From: Candidatus Hopanoidivorans cymbastelae
Lineage (GTDB): Bacteria; Actinomycetota; Acidimicrobiia; Acidimicrobiales; Hopanoidiivorantaceae
Length of the DNA stretch: 46,327 bases
Direction: 5' to 3'
NCBI GenBank assembly: GCA_028283145.1
Contig: JAPYNY010000019.1
Location: forward strand, 1-46,327
Shown: in pieces, positions 40,772 through 46,327 of the stretch
Numbering within the stretch: position 1 is the first letter of the stretch
Layout of the letters: each line of letters starts with the position of its first letter
Notes under the pieces: generated by a model
What the model saw: the letters and a program-made list of their open reading frames with translations, nothing else
Told to the model about the DNA's origin: nothing
Database searches by the model: none
Translations under genes and position numbers: made by a program

Positions 40772-43369
40772 ATGTCTAGCCAGAAGCCGATTGAAAGCTA
40801 TGACCACCGTGATAAGGGCCGGGTGAACAATCCGGATGTGGGTCTGGTGGATGCGGAGACCGATGTGGATGCGCCACCGACTCCCTATGAGCATGACCCT
40901 CATCTTAACCCGCATTTGAGTTGGGCAGGCAAAGCTGAGCACACCTCATTTGAGGTTCCGACTGTCTCTTTGCATGTGCACGAGAGAATAGACCCACGCA
41001 CCATCATTCATGCAGTACGCAAGAATGGTACTGTAGTTGGCCGGGGGGGGGGGCAATATTATAGCGAAATTCCGCTATTTAATTTAGCCGAGGAAAACCC
41101 GCCTCGAGAAAGAGCGATTGAGTTCTACCAGCACAAGCACAACTGGAAAAATCGACTGATCGCTGGCGACAGCTTGCTGGTAATGAACAGCATGCTGGAA
41201 AGAGAGGGCTTGGGGGGAGAAGTGCAGATGGTCTACATGGACCCACCGTTTGGGATCAAATATGGCTCCAATTTTCAACCGTTCGCCAATCAGATGGGTG
41301 TTAAAGATGGCAAGGCTGAACACTTGACAGCAGAGCCAGAAATGCTTAGAGCTTTTCGTGATACTTGGGAATTAGGGATTCATTCATATTTGAGCTATAT
41401 GCGTGACAGATTGTTCTTGGCCAGAGAGTTGTTAGTAGAATCAGGCAGTTGCTTTGTTCAGATTGGCAAGGAAAATGTGCATAGAGTTGCATTATTGATG
41501 GATGAAGTTTTTGGAGCTGAAAACCGTGTTGCAACCATTTCGTTTCCAACAACAGGATCAACTCCTACAAATTTTTTACCTGAAGTAGTTCAAAATCTTT
41601 TGTGGTATTCTAAAAGAAAAAGCCAACTCAAGTATCGACAAATTTATGAGCCGCTTGATCGTGAAGAAATTCTTGGCCTATTTGCAAGTTATGCAGCTAT
41701 TGAATTAAAAAATGGTAGAACAAGAAGATTGAATCAAGATGAAACAAAGAATTTAGAAAACCTTCCAAATGAGTCAAAATTATTTGTGGCAACACCTTTG
41801 CAATCGCAGGGTAGTTCTGATGATGAAAGATCTGATCCGTACAGATGGAACGATGTTGATTATGAGTGTCGAAGCAATGCTCAATGGAGAATTTCGAGAA
41901 AAGGAATAGATAGATTAGCTGAGTTGGGTAGGTTGTTTAGTTTTTCTGACAGAAGTAGCTTGCGCTGGAAGTTGTATGAGCAGGAAGTTCCTGGTAAGAA
42001 AATTTCAAATTATTGGGACAAGCTAATGAATGCCAAAAACAAGAGGTATGTTGTTGAGACTGCTCCTCGGGTGCTGGAGCGTTGCATTCTGATGTCAACC
42101 GACCCTGGTGATATTGTATTTGATCCAACATGTGGCAGCGGGACTACTGCATATGTGGCGGAGCAGTGGGGGAGGCGGTGGGTTACCTGTGATACTTCCA
42201 GAGTGGCACTCAATTTGGCTCGCCAGCGTCTGATGACTACCACATATGACTACTACAAGCTGGCACATCCTGATGAGGGAGTTGGTAGCGGATTTGAGTA
42301 TGAAACTGTTCCTAAAGTCTCGGCTGCGATCTTGGGATACGACCAAAAGCCACCACCCATCACCCTTTACGACCGCCCGTTGAAGAACAGAAAGAAGTAT
42401 CGGATCACAGGCCCGTTCACGGTTGAGGCGGTGCCTGCGCCTACTGTGCTTCCCATTGATGACGGACTACCGGAGAATGCTGTGCCCAGGCAGGCCAAAG
42501 ATGATAGCCAGTTCCCGAGTGATGGACTGAATTTTGAAATTGAGGCAGATGATTCGGTTGCACGCAGTGGTGAGACTTCGCGCCAACTTGCTTGGCGGGA
42601 GGAGCTTTTTGCGACGGGCATTAACACCCGACAGGGCAGCCGTCTGCGTTTCACTCGCTTAGACCCGGTGCCTGGGGTTTGGAGGCATCTGCATGCAGAA
42701 GGAGAGACTTCAGCAGAAAACGGCCAACCTCAAAGGATTGTGATCAGCTTCGGGCCAGCCCACGCCCCCTTGGAACAACGCCAAGTGGAACTGGCACTCA
42801 AGGAAGCCAACCAGATAAGCCCAAATCCAGATTTGGTTGTTTTTGCAGCCTTTCAGTTTGACTCCGAAGCTGCCAAAGACATAGATGAACACAATTCGCC
42901 AAGCCAAAGAATTCTGAAAGCGCAGATGAATTCCGACCTTTTCACAGCCGATTTGAAGGGCAAGCGCAGCAGCAATGAAAGTTTTTGGCTGGTGGGACAG
43001 CCCGATGTTGAACTTACCAGAATCGGCGACGGCAAATTCAAAGTCATAGTGAAGGGCTTTGACTATTTCAACGCCCGAAACGGACAACTGCAAAGCGGAG
43101 GGCCAGATGAAATAGCCCTGTGGATGCTGGACTCCAACTATGATGGCCGCAGCTTGTTGCCAAGCCAGGTCTTTTTTCCGATGGACGGCGAAAAAGGCGG
43201 TTGGAAAAAGCTGGCCAAAAGTCTCAGGGCATCCATTGACCAAGAGTTGATCAAGGCTTATCAAGGCACTGAGTCGCTGCCTTTTGAAGCAGGGGAATTT
43301 CAGCGAGCAGCCGTCAAGATAGTTGACAACAGAGGTGTGGAGAGCTTGAGAATCCTAAAGCTGCCATGA
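40772..43369 (+). CDS. mod: Type III restriction-modification DNA methyltransferase, phase-variable candidate
   Basis: An 865-residue beta-class adenine-type methyltransferase: motif IV DPPF (157-160) comes before motif I FDPTCGSGTTAYVA (from about residue 449). The target recognition region between them is more AT-rich than the rest. An 11-G run (41043-41053) encodes Arg91-Gly94. Loss of one G would stop at TAG 41085, gain of one at TAG 41062, so the copy shown is in the ON frame. The res gene overlaps by ATGA. It would methylate its recognition site and, with Res, protect against foreign DNA. Start ATG follows a leaderless-type promoter. N6-adenine is inferred from the family. Confidence 0.9.
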   Translation: MSSQKPIESYDHRDKGRVNNPDVGLVDAETDVDAPPTPYEHDPHLNPHLSWAGKAEHTSFEVPTVSLHVHERIDPRTIIHAVRKNGTVVGRGGGQYYSEIPLFNLAEENPPRERAIEFYQHKHNWKNRLIAGDSLLVMNSMLEREGLGGEVQMVYMDPPFGIKYGSNFQPFANQMGVKDGKAEHLTAEPEMLRAFRDTWELGIHSYLSYMRDRLFLARELLVESGSCFVQIGKENVHRVALLMDEVFGAENRVATISFPTTGSTPTNFLPEVVQNLLWYSKRKSQLKYRQIYEPLDREEILGLFASYAAIELKNGRTRRLNQDETKNLENLPNESKLFVATPLQSQGSSDDERSDPYRWNDVDYECRSNAQWRISRKGIDRLAELGRLFSFSDRSSLRWKLYEQEVPGKKISNYWDKLMNAKNKRYVVETAPRVLERCILMSTDPGDIVFDPTCGSGTTAYVAEQWGRRWVTCDTSRVALNLARQRLMTTTYDYYKLAHPDEGVGSGFEYETVPKVSAAILGYDQKPPPITLYDRPLKNRKKYRITGPFTVEAVPAPTVLPIDDGLPENAVPRQAKDDSQFPSDGLNFEIEADDSVARSGETSRQLAWREELFATGINTRQGSRLRFTRLDPVPGVWRHLHAEGETSAENGQPQRIVISFGPAHAPLEQRQVELALKEANQISPNPDLVVFAAFQFDSEAAKDIDEHNSPSQRILKAQMNSDLFTADLKGKRSSNESFWLVGQPDVELTRIGDGKFKVIVKGFDYFNARNGQLQSGGPDEIALWMLDSNYDGRSLLPSQVFFPMDGEKGGWKKLAKSLRASIDQELIKAYQGTESLPFEAGEFQRAAVKIVDNRGVESLRILKLP
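41043..41053 (+). repeat. G11 homopolymer inside mod coding sequence
   Basis: Eleven consecutive G near codon 91. In the present length the frame is open. One G less or more leads to a stop within about 12 codons. This is the pattern of slipped-strand phase variation known in type III mod genes of host-adapted bacteria. Confidence 0.9.
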
Positions 43370-46146
43370 GCAATTCTCCAGCCAACCAAGCCGCCGGCAT
43401 TGACCGCCTCATCATCAACTCGCCCTACACCGAGCCGACTCAGCATTGGAGTTATGACCGCCGTTTTAGAAGATTCCAGCTCAAGCAAGGACGACGCAAG
43501 GCGGGTTACCTGATAGCCACACCCGATTCAATCTCCTTTGACGACCCTGGAGTATTCCAAGAAATAGAGCTGGCTAACAAAATCCGCCCACGAGTGGCGC
43601 AATGGCGCGAAGCAGACTATCCGGGCGTTACCAGCATCACCAAACGTCTGCTTGAGCATTGGCGGGAGCGAGAAAGCGAAGACGACAAACGACTGTTTTT
43701 CTGTCAACTTGAAGCAGCCGAAACTCTCATTTGGCTCACCGAAGCCCCCGAATCTGCCAAAGTGGGCATAGACATTCCCACAGACGGCGGCAAATTCAGC
43801 AGAGTCTGCTCCAAGATGGCTACTGGCAGCGGCAAGACGGTTGTGATGGCGATGCTCATCGCCTGGCACATCCTCAACAAAGTAGCCCACCCCCAAGACA
43901 CACGCTTTGCCAAGAATGTGCTGGTGGTAGCACCGGGGCTGACCGTGCGCAGTCGATTGGCAGTGCTAGACCCGCAGAACCACAACAACTATTTTGAAGA
44001 GTTTGACATCGTCCCTTCGGAATCCCGCGCCCGACTGCGCCAAGGCCAAGTGATTATCCGCAACTGGCATGCGCTCACTTGGCAAACCGCCGAGCAGTTG
44101 GCCAAAAAGCGTGGCGTTGACCGCCGAGGCCCCCTAAGCGATGAAGCCTACATCAGAGATGTGCTGGGGGAAATGGCCAAGGCAAAAAATCTGGTGGTTA
44201 TCAATGACGAAGCGCATCATGCTTGGCGGGTGCCTGTTGGGGCTACAGCCAGCGACTACGGTGATTACGACAAGAGCGACTTAGACGAAGCCACTAAATG
44301 GGTGGAAGGTTTAGACCGGATTCACAAAGCCAGACAAATCCTGAAGTGCTACGACTTCAGCGCCACGCCTTTCGTGCCGACTGGCAAGAAGAATGTGGAG
44401 GAGGCGCTTTTCGGCTGGATTGTTTCGGATTTCAGCTTGAACGATGCCATTGAATCGGGATTGGTCAAGACGCCCAGAGTGGTAGTGCGAGACGACGCGG
44501 GTGTTGATCCCACCACCTACAGATCACGCCTGTATCACATCTACAACGCCCCCGAAGTCAAGACCGACCTGAACCGCCCAGCCAGAGAACAAGAGCCATT
44601 GCCCGATTTAGTGGCTGCAGGCTATAGCTTGCTGGGCCATGACTGGCAGCTCACCCACAAAGCTTGGCAAGAACAGGGGCACCCCACTCCGCCTGTGATG
44701 ATCACTGTGGCCAACCGCACGCACACGGCAGCTAGGGTGAAGCATTTTTTTGACGTCCGACATCCCGCTGTCGGCGAATTGCCTGATTTATGTGATCCCG
44801 ACCTCACCTTGCACATTGATTCCAAGGTGCTGAAAAAAGCCGAAGATTCAGAAGCCCCGATTGCCGAGCTTCCCACCGACCAAACGAGCGAAAACTACAC
44901 CGTGAACCAGCAGACGGAGTTGCTCAGACGCCAAGTGGACACCATCGGGCAGCAAAACGAGCCGGGCGAGCAAATCCGTCATGTCATCTCGGTGCAGATG
45001 CTGTCTGAAGGCTGGGATGCCAAAACGGTAACTCACATCATGGGCTTGCGTGCCTTTACATCGCAGTTGCTGTGCGAACAGGTGGTAGGGCGGGGTTTGC
45101 GCCGCACATCCTACGAGGTGAATAAAGACGGGCTGTTTGAGCCGGAGTATGTCAATATTTTCGGGGTGCCCTTCACTTTCTTGCCTCACGAAAACCAAGG
45201 CGATGGCCCGCTGCCGCCGCCCAAGCCTAAAACCGAGATTTTCCCCGACCCCGCCAAAGGGAAATTTGAAATCAGCTTTCCCAATGTGATACGCATTGAC
45301 GCCATCTTGACGCCCACGCTTTTGGTGGACTGGGAGCAGGTGGAGCCTTTGAGTTTGGAAATCACCCCAACCTTGGTGCAACTGGCCGCGACTATTGAGG
45401 GCAAGCCTGACGAGCAAAGCCTTTGGCTGATTGTGCTGGAGAAATGCGACCGCCGCCAGAGCTTGGTTTTTCAGGCGGCACGCATGGCTTGTCTCGATAT
45501 GCAAGACGAATGGAGAGGGCGAACGGAGTTGCTGGCTGTCCAGCTTGTGAGGCTAGCTGAGGAATTCATCTCATCTGGGCGGCTTGAATTTCCGGGTTTG
45601 TGGAATCAGTTGCCAGAACGCCAGCAGATTGTCTTGCTCCATAACATCAACAAAGTCGTCCAGCACATAACTCAGGCGGTGCGATTTGAAAATACCGAAC
45701 GGCTTGAATTGGTGCTGGATACAGAGCGACCCCACAGACGCACAGGCGATATGGGCCGCTGGTTTACGGGCAAAGCCTGCGGGCCGGCCAAGCGCAGCCA
45801 CATCAACTACTGCGTTTATGACTCTAACTTTGAGCAACGAGTAGCACAAGAGCTGGACCGTCACCAAAATGTCTATTCATGGGCGAAAAATGACCATCTG
45901 GGTTTTGACGTGTTCTACCGGCACAAGGGTGTGGTGCGCAAATATGTGCCCGATTTTTTGGTGCGCTTGGTTTCTGGGAAAATGCTGGTGCTGGAGGTGA
46001 AGGGCGAGTTGGACGAGGTGGCTAGGGTAAAGCGGAAGTATTTGCAGGAATGGACGCAAGCTGTTACAGCTAGCGGGAGCTATGGCATCTGGGAAGAAGC
46101 GATTGTGCTGCCCGACACGGATTTGGATGAGATTTTGAGTGTGTGA
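43366..46146 (+). CDS. res: Type III restriction enzyme, Res subunit
   Basis: A 926-residue protein. The helicase part has Walker A TGSGKT (about residue 152), the DEAH box INDEAHHAW (about 280), SATPF (motif III) and a motif VI-like QVVGRGLRR. The C-terminus has a PD-(D/E)xK nuclease core: VPDFLVR followed by LEVKG (about 860-880). Res subunits need Mod to recognise DNA and cut away from paired sites. Start ATG overlaps the mod stop by ATGA, so if mod shifts out of frame, res translation is also expected to fall. Complete in the window. Confidence 0.92.
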   Translation: MSNSPANQAAGIDRLIINSPYTEPTQHWSYDRRFRRFQLKQGRRKAGYLIATPDSISFDDPGVFQEIELANKIRPRVAQWREADYPGVTSITKRLLEHWRERESEDDKRLFFCQLEAAETLIWLTEAPESAKVGIDIPTDGGKFSRVCSKMATGSGKTVVMAMLIAWHILNKVAHPQDTRFAKNVLVVAPGLTVRSRLAVLDPQNHNNYFEEFDIVPSESRARLRQGQVIIRNWHALTWQTAEQLAKKRGVDRRGPLSDEAYIRDVLGEMAKAKNLVVINDEAHHAWRVPVGATASDYGDYDKSDLDEATKWVEGLDRIHKARQILKCYDFSATPFVPTGKKNVEEALFGWIVSDFSLNDAIESGLVKTPRVVVRDDAGVDPTTYRSRLYHIYNAPEVKTDLNRPAREQEPLPDLVAAGYSLLGHDWQLTHKAWQEQGHPTPPVMITVANRTHTAARVKHFFDVRHPAVGELPDLCDPDLTLHIDSKVLKKAEDSEAPIAELPTDQTSENYTVNQQTELLRRQVDTIGQQNEPGEQIRHVISVQMLSEGWDAKTVTHIMGLRAFTSQLLCEQVVGRGLRRTSYEVNKDGLFEPEYVNIFGVPFTFLPHENQGDGPLPPPKPKTEIFPDPAKGKFEISFPNVIRIDAILTPTLLVDWEQVEPLSLEITPTLVQLAATIEGKPDEQSLWLIVLEKCDRRQSLVFQAARMACLDMQDEWRGRTELLAVQLVRLAEEFISSGRLEFPGLWNQLPERQQIVLLHNINKVVQHITQAVRFENTERLELVLDTERPHRRTGDMGRWFTGKACGPAKRSHINYCVYDSNFEQRVAQELDRHQNVYSWAKNDHLGFDVFYRHKGVVRKYVPDFLVRLVSGKMLVLEVKGELDEVARVKRKYLQEWTQAVTASGSYGIWEEAIVLPDTDLDEILSV

Positions 46147-46159
46147 GCATTAGCGGATG

Positions 46160-46327
46160 TCAGCCATTTTGAATTTTTATTTCCAGCTTTTGGATGGTGT
46201 TTCGGTGGACGGCATATATGAACGGGCTGGGTTGCTGGCAGGCTTGGGCTATGTTGTCTAAATTGGCGAGGAATCGTCTTGCCATCTCAGATGCTGGAAG
46301 ATTAGCACCCCCAGACAGACAGAAGCA
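46160..46327 (-). CDS. Partial C-terminus of unknown protein, possibly PIN-like toxin
   Basis: On the minus strand an open frame enters from the right edge and ends at TGA 46160-46162, giving the last 55 residues: LSGGANLPASEMARRFLANL, then PFIYAVHRNTIQKLEIKI. The pattern is faintly like the end of PIN-like toxins that pair with VapB45-type antitoxins, but I cannot confirm this without the rest. It is convergent with res. Confidence 0.4.
   Translation of the reverse strand, partial: CFCLSGGANLPASEMARRFLANLDNIAQACQQPSPFIYAVHRNTIQKLEIKIQNG

Overview
This window comes from an actinobacterium, most likely an uncultured Acidimicrobiia-like lineage. That placement is inference from gene content. 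The support is a coenzyme F420 gene pair (cofD, cofE), the actinobacterial neighbourhood of a large glycosyltransferase, a DUF5719-like protein, phosphomannomutase, a Trm112-like protein and a PGI/PMI-type SIS protein, an actinobacterial-type SerC, a membrane-anchored FtsH with a long N-terminal extension, and moderate GC. Most genes are tightly packed with ATGA overlaps. The window holds one tRNA (Leu, CAA) and no rRNA, CRISPR array or intact insertion sequence.

Layout. 1-1705: a partial BMP-family nucleoside-binding lipoprotein divergent from a nucleoside hydrolase. 1686-5356: a serine beta-lactamase-like lipoprotein, a P-II protein, a class II aldolase and a membrane-anchored coiled coil built from 11-residue repeats. 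5357-8402: a repeat-bearing spacer, a Nudix hydrolase, then cofE and cofD. 8608-24237: an envelope glycan block with a GT2 membrane glycosyltransferase, a DUF5719-like secreted protein, a thioredoxin-like protein, ftsH, a CPBP protease, a GT-C-like membrane protein, a GT2-phosphomannomutase fusion, a Trm112-like protein and PGI/PMI. 24220-28937: serC, a class I aminotransferase and an S9 peptidase. 28973-34514: a peroxiredoxin with in-frame UGA and a fatty acid synthesis cluster (fabZ; fabD-fabH-fabG-acpP-fabF). 34588 onward is more accessory: tRNA-Leu, a broken DUF2442-like gene, an AT-rich membrane protein, a phosphonate-type ABC transporter (phnD-phnC-phnE-phnE), a truncated antitoxin-like regulator, a type III restriction-modification pair and the tail of another gene at the right edge.

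Two observations stand out. First, the Bcp-type peroxiredoxin at 28973-29455 has an in-frame TGA exactly where the peroxidatic cysteine belongs, with a SECIS-like hairpin just after it. It is best read as a selenoprotein that ordinary gene calling would truncate. Second, the type III methyltransferase gene carries an 11-G run inside its coding sequence, where gain or loss of one G gives a stop within about a dozen codons, and a 9-G run in its promoter region. This looks like a two-level phase-variable DNA methylation switch. Two more 9-G runs lie elsewhere in the window, while I saw no other G or C run longer than about six bases. Simple-repeat contingency switching may therefore be a general habit of this genome.

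The F420, envelope and lipid genes are housekeeping. GDP-mannose precursor supply (PGI/PMI, phosphomannomutase) sits beside the polyprenyl-phosphate-mannose-type synthase and the membrane glycosyltransferases that would use it. All functions are read from motifs visible in the translations; no database search was run.
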